A DNA stretch of 64,000 nucleotides. Origin: DASZIT01 sp963709665 (GTDB taxonomy: Bacteria; Actinomycetota; Acidimicrobiia; Acidimicrobiales; RAAP-2). Of the stretch, positions 39,121-47,770 are shown piece by piece. The position numbers were made by a program, and so were the translations under genes. Position 1 is the stretch's first letter, and each line of letters begins with the position of its first letter. The notes below the pieces were generated by a model, which searched no databases, was not told where the DNA came from, and was given only the letters and a program-made list of their open reading frames with translations. Where the stretch lies: assembly GCA_963709665.1 (NCBI GenBank), contig CAVPWU010000001.1, positions 247,241 through 311,240 of the forward strand, read 5' to 3'.

Positions 39121-39648
39121 GGGGCTGGGGCTCATGACCAGGCAGGTCGTGGACCCGGTGGCCACCAACTTGCCGTGGCTGTCGGTGAGGGTCCCCTCTG
39201 CGGTGGCCACCCGTGACCCGAAGCTGACCAGCGTCCCCTCCGCCCGGAGGGCCCCGGAGGCCGTCGACACCGGCCGCAGGTACCGGACGGTCATGTCCAG
39301 GGTCGTGTAGCTCTGGCCGGCGGCCAGACGGGAGTGGACCGCGCAGCTCATGGCCGAGTCGAGGAGGGTGGCGTGGACCCCACCGTGGACCGATCCGATC
39401 GGGTTGTAGTGCCACTCCTCGGGGGTCAGGCCGAAGACCACCCGCCCGTCCTCGACCTCCAGGACGGTCATGCCCAACGTGGCGGCGATGGGGGCGCCGG
39501 CCAGATCGCCGGACGCCATGGCCTCCAGCATCTCGAGCCCGGTCCGGGCACCGTGAGCGGCGGCCGGGGCCCGCGGGTCGTCCCACACGTAGCTCCGTCG
39601 GCGGGTCACCTCGGGAACGGAGTCGGGCGTGGCCCTGGGCCCGGTCAT
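39118..39648 (-). CDS. PaaI-type acyl-CoA thioesterase (hotdog fold)
   Basis: A 176-residue hotdog-fold thioesterase. The PaaI signature is GSVHGGVHATLLDSAMSCAV, and the rest of the fold is seen in YTTLDMTVRYLRPV and EGTLVSFGSRVATAEGTL. It would hydrolyse acyl-CoA thioesters, probably aromatic ones. Its ATG at 39648 overlaps the stop of the MFS gene by 4 bases (ATGA), so the two are one operon. The frame remains open far upstream through the MFS gene, but only this part matches the family. Confidence 0.85.
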   Translation of the reverse strand: MTGPRATPDSVPEVTRRRSYVWDDPRAPAAAHGARTGLEMLEAMASGDLAGAPIAATLGMTVLEVEDGRVVFGLTPEEWHYNPIGSVHGGVHATLLDSAMSCAVHSRLAAGQSYTTLDMTVRYLRPVSTASGALRAEGTLVSFGSRVATAEGTLTDSHGKLVATGSTTCLVMSPSP

Positions 39649-41108
39649 CCCGCCACCTCGGCGACCGGCCGGAGGGATGGCGACGGCAGTCTGCCGATGG
39701 CCAGCGAGGCCGCCCCCGCCACCAGGGCCAGGCCGATGATCAGCAGCACGCCGTGCCGGAAGGTGGGGATGGGGTCGGTGGGATGGAGGGTGTCGAGGAT
39801 GGCGATGAGGGCGGCCACTCCGAAGACGGTGCCGATCTGGCGCCCCATGTTGATGATGCCGCTGCCCGTCCCGAAGCGGGCGGGTGGCAGCGCCTGGGTA
39901 CCCGCCGCCACCAGCGACGGGATCACCAGCCCCACCCCGGCTCCACCCAACAGCTGGGCGGGGAGCAGGTGGGTGACGTAGGCCGAGCCGACCTGGATGT
40001 GGGTCAGCCAGTAGACGGAGCCGGAGGCGTAGACCAGGCAGCCGAGGGCGGCCACCCGTGCCGCCCCGCCCATCCGGAGGGCGAGGGCGGGCGCCACCAC
40101 CCGGGCGAAGGGCAGGACCATCAGCGGCCCGGGGGCGATGGCCAGGCCCGCCTCCAGGGGGGAGTAGTGCCACACCCCGGTGAGGAACTCCACCGTGTTC
40201 AGCACGAAGGCCCCGAAGGCGGCGTAGAAGAGGAGGGAGGCGATGAACGCGCCGCTGAACGAGCGCACCCGGAGGAGGGCGAGCTCGATGACGGGGGCCC
40301 GGTGGGTGGCGCACCGGGCCACGAACCCGGCGAACGCCGCCAGCACCACCAGGGCCATGGTCACGATACGGGTGGAACTCCACCCCCAGGTGGGGGCTTC
40401 GACCAGGACCAGTGCCGTCCCCCCGATGGCCACCGCCAGCAGGCCGGCCCCGAGGATGTCCGGGCGGGTGTGGGTCGTCTCGTCGCGGCTCTCGGGGAGC
40501 GCACGGCGGGCGAGGAGCAGGGCGGCGACGCCCACCGGCAGGTTCACCAGGAACACCCACCGCCAGTTGACCTCCACCAGGAGGCCGCCGATCACCGGCC
40601 CCAGGGCGGCGGCCATGCCACCCACCGCCGCCCACAGACCGATGGCCTTCGGACGACCCTCCGGCGGAACGATGGCCAGGAGGAGCGAGAGCGAGGCGGG
40701 GATCAGCATGGCGGCGCCGGTGGCCTGGACGACCCGGGCGGCGATGAGCAGGGCCACCCCGGGCGCCAGGCCGCAGAGGGCCGACCCGACGGTGAAGAGC
40801 ACCAGCCCGGTGACGAAGATCCGTCGGCGGCCGATCAGGTCGGCCCACCGTCCGGCCGGCACCAGCAGGGCCGCCACCACGATGGTGTAAGCGTTCAGCA
40901 CCCACGACAGGGTGGCCAGGTCGGTGCCGTGAAAGTCGCGGCTGATGCTGGGGAACGCCAGGTTCACGATGAACAGGTCGAGGCTCGACATGAACACCCC
41001 GGCGCACAGCACGGCCAACGCCAGTCCGATCCGGGGGGCGCGGCCGGGGGCTCCGGGGTCCGGTACTCGGTCCACCCGTAGGGGGGCGGGTTGCTCGGTC
41101 ATGGCCAT
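39645..41108 (-). CDS. MFS efflux transporter, DHA2 (14 TM)
   Basis: A 487-residue EmrB/QacA-type drug transporter. The signature SSLDLFIVNLAFPSISRDF occupies the first helix, with GRWADLIGRRRIFVTGL in the motif A loop and GGMAAALGPVIGGLLV in motif C. About 14 membrane segments. The ATG at 41108 has a GGAGG ribosome site (5-base spacing); a second ATG at 41102 is possible. It is coupled to the PaaI thioesterase downstream and divergent from the HxlR regulator, whose two operator-like palindromes lie between them. Confidence 0.9.
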   Translation of the reverse strand: MAMTEQPAPLRVDRVPDPGAPGRAPRIGLALAVLCAGVFMSSLDLFIVNLAFPSISRDFHGTDLATLSWVLNAYTIVVAALLVPAGRWADLIGRRRIFVTGLVLFTVGSALCGLAPGVALLIAARVVQATGAAMLIPASLSLLLAIVPPEGRPKAIGLWAAVGGMAAALGPVIGGLLVEVNWRWVFLVNLPVGVAALLLARRALPESRDETTHTRPDILGAGLLAVAIGGTALVLVEAPTWGWSSTRIVTMALVVLAAFAGFVARCATHRAPVIELALLRVRSFSGAFIASLLFYAAFGAFVLNTVEFLTGVWHYSPLEAGLAIAPGPLMVLPFARVVAPALALRMGGAARVAALGCLVYASGSVYWLTHIQVGSAYVTHLLPAQLLGGAGVGLVIPSLVAAGTQALPPARFGTGSGIINMGRQIGTVFGVAALIAILDTLHPTDPIPTFRHGVLLIIGLALVAGAASLAIGRLPSPSLRPVAEVAG

Positions 41109-41153
41109 GGCGACCTCCGGGATCCGGGGACCGCCGGTGGACCGGCCCCGTGG

Positions 41154-41212
41154 GTTTGATTTTCAAACTGCTCGGAACAGGTTGTAACACGGAGTGCGTT
41201 TGATTTGCAAAC
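41154..41212. promoter_or_regulatory. Twin GTTTGATTTkCAAAC palindromes, probable HxlR operator
   Basis: Two 15-base dyads: GTTTGATTTTCAAAC (41154-41168, arms perfect) and GTTTGATTTGCAAAC (41198-41212, one mismatch). They are 44 bases apart centre to centre, about four helical turns. They lie between the divergent MFS gene and the HxlR gene, so both promoters can be covered by one pair of dimers. The second is 16 bases from the HxlR ATG. Confidence 0.7.
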
Positions 41213-41228
41213 CTTGTAGGATGGCGGC

Positions 41229-41768
41229 ATGGGGACGAGCCAACAGGCCGGTGACCGGGACCGGGACAGGGACGGGGTGAGCGGCGCCCGCCGGCCCACC
41301 ACCGACCGGTCCGACCCGAGTGGGCCCCGGGTGTGCTCCATCGCCCGCACCCTCGAGGTGGTGGGGGAGAAGTGGTCGCTGCTCGTCCTCCGCGAGGTCC
41401 TGCTCGGGGTGGGGCGCTTCGATCAGATCGCCGCCCACACCGGCGCCCCCCGGGACGTGTTGTCGGCCCGGCTCAAGACCCTGGTGGCGGCGGGGATTCT
41501 CGAGCGGGTGCCCTACCAGGAGCACCCGCCCCGCTACGAGTACGTCCTCACCGAGGCGGGCCGGGAGCTCCGGTCGGTGACCCTCTCCCTGATGCACTGG
41601 GGCGATCGGCACCTGGCCGGGGACGAGGGGCCGCCGGTGGTCTTCACCCACCGCTGCGGGCACGTGTTCGAGCCGGAGCTGGTGTGTGCCGCCTGCCACG
41701 AGCCGATCGGGACCAGCGTCTCCGGGGGGCTCCGCCGGGTGCGCCCGGAGCCTGCGGCGTCGAGCTGA
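41229..41768 (+). CDS. HxlR-family regulator with a C-terminal Cys motif
   Basis: A 179-residue wHTH regulator. After a polar 30-residue head, the HxlR core begins with CSIARTLEVVGEKWSLLVLREVLLGVGRFDQI and continues with LSARLKTLVAAGILERVPY and YVLTEAGRELR. Unusually there is a C-terminal extension, HRCGHVFEPELVCAACHEPIG, with four Cys/His positions that could form a zinc ribbon or redox switch. HxlR proteins often sense aldehydes or redox stress. It is divergent from the MFS-thioesterase operon. Confidence 0.85.
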   Translation: MGTSQQAGDRDRDRDGVSGARRPTTDRSDPSGPRVCSIARTLEVVGEKWSLLVLREVLLGVGRFDQIAAHTGAPRDVLSARLKTLVAAGILERVPYQEHPPRYEYVLTEAGRELRSVTLSLMHWGDRHLAGDEGPPVVFTHRCGHVFEPELVCAACHEPIGTSVSGGLRRVRPEPAASS

Positions 41769-41806
41769 TCACCAGGGCCCGGCGGGAGCCGAGCCCTGGG
41801 TGGTGA
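41769..41806. terminator. Hairpin between convergent HxlR and MMPL genes
   Basis: TCACCAGGGC (41769-41778) pairs with GCCCTGG and GGTGA (41793-41806), with a small bulge. It begins directly after the HxlR stop and ends 4 bases before the MMPL stop, so it can serve both transcripts. Confidence 0.55.
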
Positions 41807-41809
41807 CGA

Positions 41810-44062
41810 CTAGGCCGGTACCGGTTCCGGGTCGGGGTCCACCGAGGAGTCGGAGGGCTCGTCGGGTCCTTCCGGGGTGTCGCCGTCGTTCAGCGCCGTC
41901 GGATCGTCCGGGTGCTCCACCGCCAGGTGGGGGACGATCCGGTCGAGCCACTTGGGGAACCACCAGTTGGCTCTGCCGAACAGGAACATCAGTGCCGGCA
42001 CCACCGCCATCCGGATGATGAAGGCGTCGATGAAGATGCCGGCGGCCAGCCCGATCCCGAACTCCTTGATCACCCGGATCCCGCCGAAGATGAAGGCGCC
42101 GAACACCAGGATCATGATCAGGGCGGCGGCGGTGATGGTCTTGCCGGTGGCGGCGAGACCGTTGCGGACGGCGGTGCGGTTGTCCCCGCTCTTGAGGAAC
42201 TCCTCGTGGATCCGGCTGACCAGAAAGACCTCGTAGTCCATGGACAGGCCGAAGAGGATGGCGAAGAGCATGACCGGTAGGAAGGCGTCCACCGGACCGG
42301 GACGGGTCGACCCGATGATCGATCCACCCCACCCCCATTCGAAGACCGCCACCATCACGCCGAAGGCGGCGCCGATGGACAACAGGTTCATGCAGGCGGC
42401 GGTGAGCGGGATGACCAGGCTGCGGAAGACCGCCGCCAGCAACAGGAACGACAGCAGGACCACCAGGCCGATGAAGAGCGGCAGCTTGGACGCCAGCACC
42501 GCGGCGAAGTCCACGAAGATGGCGGTGTTCCCGCCGACGTACACGGTGGTGCCGGTGCCGGACACCGCCTCCGGGATGGTGTCCGATCGGAGGTGGGCGA
42601 TCAGGTTGCTGGTCGCTGCGCTCTCCGGCGACGAGTCCGGGTAGGCGAGGATGAGCGACACCTGCTTGCCGTCGTGGGGCGGCAGGTTGACGACCGGACT
42701 GACTTCCGCCACCCCGGGCTGGGCCCGGACCTGGCTGGCCAGGTGGTCGAGGGCGACGGCGTCCGAGGTGCCGTCGTGGACGGTGACCAGCTGGAGCGGA
42801 CCGTTGAAGCCGGGCCCGAACCCCTCGGCCAGCAGGTCGTAGGCCTGGCGGGTGGTGGTGGAGGTGGGGTCGTTGCCGGCGTCGGAGAGCCCCAGCCGCA
42901 ACGAGAAGAACGGCAGGGCCACCAGCACCACGATGACCAGGGCCACCAGCGCCGGGACCACCGGGCGCTCCTTGATGAAGTCGGCCCACCGGGGCCAGAA
43001 GCCCTTGGTTCCGCTGCCCACCACCCGGGGGCCGTCGGTGGCCAGGCTGCGCCGCTGCTTACGGCTCATCACCCGCGGGCCGATGAAGGACAGAAAGGCG
43101 GGCAGGGCGGTGAGGGCGGCGATCATGGTGAACAGCACGCCGATGGAGGCGGCCACGGCCAGGCCGTAGAAGAAGGTCACCCCGAGGGCGAACATGCCGA
43201 GCAGGGCGATGCAGACGATGATGCCGGCGAACATCACCGCCCGGCCCGAGGTGTTGACGGCGTTGACGATCGACTCCTCGGTCGACATGCCGGCCAGCAG
43301 CCCCTGTCGGTGGCGGGTGACGATGAAGAGGGCGTAGTCCACCCCCACCCCCAGTCCGATGAGGAGGACCAGCTCGATGGAGAAGACCGGCATCTTCAGC
43401 ACGTGGCTCAGCAGTCCGATCAACCCCACGGCCGTGCCCAGCGACAGCAGGGCGGACACGATCGGCAGGGCGGCGGCGAAGATCGACCCGAACACCAGCA
43501 GGAGCACGATCAGGGCCAGGACCACCCCGGGAAGGGTGCCCCCGATCGACTGCTTGTTCGCCTGCTCGGCGATCTGGCCGGAGACCTCCACCCGGATCCC
43601 GTCCCCGGCGGCCGACTTGGCGGTGGCCACGAAGTGCTGGTCCTGGGCCACGGTGAAGGTGTTGCCCAGCCGGTCGAGGGTGACGGTGGCGAAGGCGATG
43701 GTGCCGTCCTTGGAGACCTGGGCCGCCCCCTCCTCCGAGTAGGGGCTGACGATCCGGGTCACATGGGGGAGGGCCGCCATCCGGGTGAGCATGTCGTCGA
43801 CGGCCGTCTTGACCTCGGGGTCGGAGATCTTCTTGCCGTCCGACGTCTGGATGACGATCTGTTCGGAGTCGCCGGACGCCGCCGGGGCGTTGGCCTGCAG
43901 AAGCGCCAGCGCCTCGGTCGATTCGGTGTGGGGGAGCTGGAAGTTGCTGGAGTAGGCGGTGCCCACGGCCTGGGAGGCCAGGGTGGCTCCCACCAGGGCG
44001 GCGATCCAGAAGATCAGCACCCACATCCGATGGCGGACACACCAGGTGGCGAGGGATTTCAT
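41810..44062 (-). CDS. MMPL-family RND transporter
   Basis: A 750-residue RND-superfamily export protein. The pattern is duplicated: a membrane segment, a large periplasm-facing domain and a block of membrane segments, twice. Conserved pieces are LVLLIGLGVGVDYALFIVTRHRQ in the first half and the equivalent FGLSMDYEVFLVSRIHEE in the second, where Asp-Tyr residues carry the proton relay. The acidic, disordered C-terminal tail has many Asp and Pro. MMPL proteins export lipids or siderophores in Actinobacteria; the substrate is unknown. The Met at 44062 has an AAGGA site; the frame is open upstream, but nothing there looks coding. Confidence 0.9.
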   Translation of the reverse strand: MKSLATWCVRHRMWVLIFWIAALVGATLASQAVGTAYSSNFQLPHTESTEALALLQANAPAASGDSEQIVIQTSDGKKISDPEVKTAVDDMLTRMAALPHVTRIVSPYSEEGAAQVSKDGTIAFATVTLDRLGNTFTVAQDQHFVATAKSAAGDGIRVEVSGQIAEQANKQSIGGTLPGVVLALIVLLLVFGSIFAAALPIVSALLSLGTAVGLIGLLSHVLKMPVFSIELVLLIGLGVGVDYALFIVTRHRQGLLAGMSTEESIVNAVNTSGRAVMFAGIIVCIALLGMFALGVTFFYGLAVAASIGVLFTMIAALTALPAFLSFIGPRVMSRKQRRSLATDGPRVVGSGTKGFWPRWADFIKERPVVPALVALVIVVLVALPFFSLRLGLSDAGNDPTSTTTRQAYDLLAEGFGPGFNGPLQLVTVHDGTSDAVALDHLASQVRAQPGVAEVSPVVNLPPHDGKQVSLILAYPDSSPESAATSNLIAHLRSDTIPEAVSGTGTTVYVGGNTAIFVDFAAVLASKLPLFIGLVVLLSFLLLAAVFRSLVIPLTAACMNLLSIGAAFGVMVAVFEWGWGGSIIGSTRPGPVDAFLPVMLFAILFGLSMDYEVFLVSRIHEEFLKSGDNRTAVRNGLAATGKTITAAALIMILVFGAFIFGGIRVIKEFGIGLAAGIFIDAFIIRMAVVPALMFLFGRANWWFPKWLDRIVPHLAVEHPDDPTALNDGDTPEGPDEPSDSSVDPDPEPVPA

Positions 44063-44276
44063 GAACGAGGGTTCCTTATCGATCGGTCCGGTCGGAGAAG
44101 TCGGTCGAGGCAGGTCGGGAGGACGGAACGTTCGCCGACGAGCCGCACCCGTCACGATTGTGTCCCAATCGGGCGGAGGCACGAAAGTCCGGCGGTGCCG
44201 CCGGGCCGGCTGCCGGTGGCCGGACTCCGACACGACCACCGTACAGCGCCACCGCCCTGGGCAGGAACCTCCGTGG

Positions 44277-44678
44277 CTACGGCCAGGCCGTCCAGCCGGT
44301 CAGCTCGATGGCGATCACCGGTCCCGGAGGAGGCACCTCCCGGTACTGCGGGTACTTGGCGGCCAGGAGGTCGAGCGCCGCCCGCCCGGCCACCTCGTCT
44401 ACGGCCCGGGCCGTCCCGTCGACCCGCACCCACCACAGCGCCGACCAGTCCTCCTCGTAGTGGTCCACCACCAGCGAGGCCTGGGGATGGACGGCCAGGT
44501 TGGCCAGTCGCTGCAGGGCCAGCGTCGACTTCGGCTTGCCGTCGACAGCCGTGTAGGCGGTCTCCCCGTCCAGCACCAGGCAGCAGGGGACCACGTGGGG
44601 GCGCCCGTCGGGTCGGACGGTGGCCAGGCGGGCCACCCGGGCGTCGCCCAGGCGTCGCCTCATGCCCTCCGGGTCCAC
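44277..44678 (-). CDS. PPOX-class F420-dependent oxidoreductase (Rv0121-like)
   Basis: A 133-residue split-barrel flavin/F420-binding protein. The pattern 'LGDARVARLATVRPDGRPHVVPCCLVLDG', then VDGKPKSTLALQRLANL and WWVRVDGTARAV, matches the small PPOX-type family linked to deazaflavin F420 in Actinobacteria. It would carry out a redox step on an unknown substrate. The GTG at 44678 is used; an ATG five codons later is the alternative. It lies 10 bases from the stop of the VOC gene and is probably co-transcribed with it. Confidence 0.82.
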   Translation of the reverse strand: MDPEGMRRRLGDARVARLATVRPDGRPHVVPCCLVLDGETAYTAVDGKPKSTLALQRLANLAVHPQASLVVDHYEEDWSALWWVRVDGTARAVDEVAGRAALDLLAAKYPQYREVPPPGPVIAIELTGWTAWP

Positions 44679-44688
44679 CCGCCGGCCG

Positions 44689-45471
44689 CTACGGCGTCGC
44701 CGGGGCGGCCAGGGCCAGTACCGCGAACATGGCGCCCACCGGATCGACCAGCAGGGCGAACCGTCCCGGCGGGATGTCCATCGGGGGCTGCATCACCGTG
44801 GCCCCCAGGGCGGAGGCGGTGCCTACCGCCTGGTCGCAGTCGCCCACCCCGAAGTAGGTCAGCCAGAAGGGGGGCACCTCGGCGGGTACCTGCGCCGGCG
44901 TCTCCATCATCCCGCCCACCGTCCGGTCGCCCAGCTGCCACTCGGTGTAGGCGCCGAGGTCGCCCATCGGGCTGGTGTGGGCCCCCCATCCGAACACCGC
45001 GGCGTAGAACGCCTTCGCCCCCTCGGTGTCCCGGGTGGACAGTTCGTTCCACACGATGCTGCCCGGCTCGTTGACCAGGTCGGCCCCTGGGTGCCGGCCC
45101 GGCTGCCAGGCGCCCAGGGCGGCGCCGGTGGCGTCGGCGAACACCGCCATCCGACCCGCCTCCATGACGTCCAACGGCCCGGCGAACACCGTGCCGCCCG
45201 CCTTCTTCACCTTGGCCACCGTGGCGTCGGCGTCGTCGACGTTGACGTAGGTGAGCCAGGCCGGCGGCTGGCCCTCCGACATCAGGGGGCCGATGCCGGC
45301 CACGTTCAGGCCGTCGAGGTCGCACATGTGGTAGTGCCCGGCGTCCGGGCCGAGGTCGACGGCGTTCCAGCCGAACAGGCCGGAGTAGAACGCCACGGAG
45401 GCCGCCAGGTCGGGGGTGCCCAGGTCGACCCACGACGGGGTGCCGGCCGGCAGGTTGGGGGTCTCGGTCAT
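44689..45471 (-). CDS. VOC-family (glyoxalase-like) protein, two domains
   Basis: A 260-residue cytosolic protein with two tandem vicinal-oxygen-chelate modules, each with the SWVDLGTPDLAASVAFYSGLFGW or VWNELSTRDTEGAKAFYAAVFGW opening. It could be a glyoxalase, a bleomycin-resistance-type binding protein or a hydroxylase. The ATG at 45471 has a strong GGAGGG ribosome site. The upstream gabT frame, because of its frameshift, reads straight into this gene with no stop. With the frame restored, gabT stops 13 bases before this ATG. Confidence 0.85.
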   Translation of the reverse strand: MTETPNLPAGTPSWVDLGTPDLAASVAFYSGLFGWNAVDLGPDAGHYHMCDLDGLNVAGIGPLMSEGQPPAWLTYVNVDDADATVAKVKKAGGTVFAGPLDVMEAGRMAVFADATGAALGAWQPGRHPGADLVNEPGSIVWNELSTRDTEGAKAFYAAVFGWGAHTSPMGDLGAYTEWQLGDRTVGGMMETPAQVPAEVPPFWLTYFGVGDCDQAVGTASALGATVMQPPMDIPPGRFALLVDPVGAMFAVLALAAPATP

Positions 45472-45484
45472 GGTTCCCTCCGCG

Positions 45485-46839
45485 TCAGGCCAGCTCGAGG
45501 TCGAACGCCTCGGCCAGGACGCCGATGCCATCGTCCAACAGGTCCGCCCCGATGACAAGGGGGGGAGGAGGCGGAGCACGTTCCCGAAGCTTCCACAGGT
45601 CAGCACGACCACCCCGGCCCGGTGGCACCGGGCGGCCACCCGCCGGGCGGCTTCAGGATCCGGCTCGAGGGTGCCGGGCCGGACCAGCTCGACCGCCACC
45701 ATGGCGCCCCGACCCCGCACGTCGCCGATGGCCGGGTGGCGCTCCTGGGCCGCCCGCAGCGCTCCGAGGAGGGCCTCGCCGATGCGGAGGGCCGAACGGT
45801 CGGCGTTGCCGGCCCGGAACGACTCGATGGTGGCGAGGGCGGCGGCACACGCCACCGGGTTGCCGCCGTAGGTGCCGCCGAGGCCTCCGACGTGGACGGC
45901 GTCCATCACGTCGGCCCGTCCGGTCACCGCCGCCAGCGGGAGGCCGCCGGCCAGGGCCTTGGCCGTGGTCATCAGGTCGGGCTCCACCCCCTCGGCCTCA
46001 CAGGCGAACCAGGTCCCCGTCCGGCAGAAGCCGGTCTGGATCTCGTCGGCCACGAACAGGGCGCCGTGGTCCCGGCACCATCCGGCGACGGCGGGAAGGA
46101 AGCCGGGGGCCGGGACGATGAAGCCGCCCTCCCCCTGGATCGGCTCGACCACCACACAGGCCACGTTGGCGGATCCCACCTGCCGCTCGATCTGCTCGAT
46201 GGCCCGGGAGGCCGCCTGGGCGCCGGTGAACCCCTCGGGGTCCCGGAAGGGGTAGGACATCGGGACCCGGTAGACCTCGGGGGCGAACGGGCCGAACCCG
46301 TCCCGGTAGGGCATGTTCTTGGCGGTCAGCGCCATGGTCAGGTTGGTCCGGCCGTGGTAGGCGTGGTCGAACACCACCACCGCCTGTCGGCCGGTGGCGT
46401 GCCGGGCGATCTTGACGGCGTTCTCCACCGCCTCGGCCCCCGAATTGAACAGGGCGCTCCGCTGGGGCCGGGTGCCGGGGACCAGTTCGTTGAGGAGCTC
46501 GGCCACCGCCACGTACCCCTCGTAGGGGTTGACCATGAAGCACGTATGGGTGAACTTCGCCACCTGGTCCCGGACCGCCTCGACCACCCGAGGGTCGGCG
46601 TGGCCCACCCCCACCACGGCGATGCCCGAGCCCAGGTCGATCAGGGCGTTGCCGTCCACGTCGAGCAGCACCGCCCCCTCGGCGCGGTCGATGTAGACCG
46701 GCAGCACCGAGCTGACACCCGGGGCGACCGCCCGGGACCGCCGCTCCTCGAGGGCCAGGGACCGGGGCCCGGGAATGGCGGTGACCACCCTGCGGGTGGT
46801 GGGCACCGTGGGTGCCCCGGGGGTGTCGAGCTGGGTCAC
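45485..46839 (-). CDS. gabT: 4-aminobutyrate aminotransferase, frameshifted near its end
   Basis: A class III PLP aminotransferase that transfers the amino group of GABA (or a similar omega-amine) to 2-oxoglutarate. Visible motifs: SGAEAVENAVKIARHATGR, FDHAYHGRTN, VVEPIQGEGGFIVP, the PLP-binding Asp in FVADEIQTGF and the PLP Lys in TTAKALAGGLPLAAV. The GTG at 46839 has a GGAGG site. Near the C-terminus the frame breaks at a G7 tract (45559-45565 on the plus strand). One more base restores LPPLVIGADLLDDGIGVLAEAF and a stop at 45485. As sequenced, translation reads through into the VOC gene, giving a 755-codon fused frame. It is probably a base-calling error or a slippage site. Confidence 0.85.
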
Positions 46840-47033
46840 CGGATTGCCTCCTCGGGACGTCGGGCCGGGGTAGGAGCGCCCGGCCGGGTGGCTCCCGCCC
46901 TCACGCGACCGTACCGGACGGCGCCGGCTCCCGGCGTCCCCGCCCGCCATCGACACCCGCGGTGTCGAGCACCCCGTTCTGGGGGAGAATGGAGGGACCG
47001 GGTGCCGCGGCCCGACGGCCTGGAGGAGGAACG

Positions 47034-47645
47034 ATGACCGAAGTTGCCGAGCTGGCCCTGATCACCCTGACGGTGGCGTTCCTGGCCGTCGTCGCCACCG
47101 GCGCCTTCTTCGCCTGGCGCGCCGTCAAGAAGTTCCGCCGGTGGCGCCTCCGGTTCGAGCAGGCCCTTCCCGGGCTGGTGGCCACGCCCGGTCCCGAGGC
47201 GCTGGCGGCTGCCTGGTCCCACGCCCACCGGACGTCGCTCTCGGCCCGGGCCCTGGTGGGGACCGGCTCGCGCCGGCAGGCCCTCCGGATGCGCCGGGAC
47301 CTGTGGACCCACGTCAGTGCCGCCGAGACGGCGGTGCAGGCCGCCGACCACGCCGGCACGCCGGTCGGCGACCTTCCTCACCTGGTGGCGCACCTGAAGG
47401 ACCTGGCCCGGCGGCACGACCACGCCCTGGTGCTGGTGGGCAAGGGGGTGCCGGTCATGGGGATCAGCGACGCCCGCACCGAGACCGACCGGATCGCCGG
47501 CGAGGCCGACCGGGTGTCGGGGGCGGTGGTCGACGCCTTCCGGGCCGACTCGGTCTTCGACCCCGCCCACCTCACCACCGCCCTCGACCACGAGACCCGC
47601 GCCGTCTCCGGTGGAGCCGCCCAGGTCCGCTCGCTCACCCGCTGA
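47034..47645 (+). CDS. Membrane-anchored helical protein, unknown function
   Basis: A 203-residue protein with one N-terminal membrane segment (about residues 6-28) followed by a basic patch (KKFRRWRLRF) and a long, mostly helical cytoplasmic domain with several Ala-, Arg- and His-rich amphipathic helices (for example RQALRMRRDLWTHVSAAE). A GGAGGAGGAACG ribosome site precedes the ATG. No family was recognised. It is a stand-alone gene facing away from gabT. It could be a structural or signalling helper; nothing around it says which. Confidence 0.72.
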   Translation: MTEVAELALITLTVAFLAVVATGAFFAWRAVKKFRRWRLRFEQALPGLVATPGPEALAAAWSHAHRTSLSARALVGTGSRRQALRMRRDLWTHVSAAETAVQAADHAGTPVGDLPHLVAHLKDLARRHDHALVLVGKGVPVMGISDARTETDRIAGEADRVSGAVVDAFRADSVFDPAHLTTALDHETRAVSGGAAQVRSLTR

Positions 47646-47770
47646 CTCGCCCTCGGGCCGACCGGGCCGGCTGACCGGTCCTCCCCTCGCCGGACGGGGG
47701 ACGGCATACGAACCCGTGCGCCACCCGCCGGTGCCAGACTTGGCGCCGGAGACGAGTGGGGAGGCGCGGG

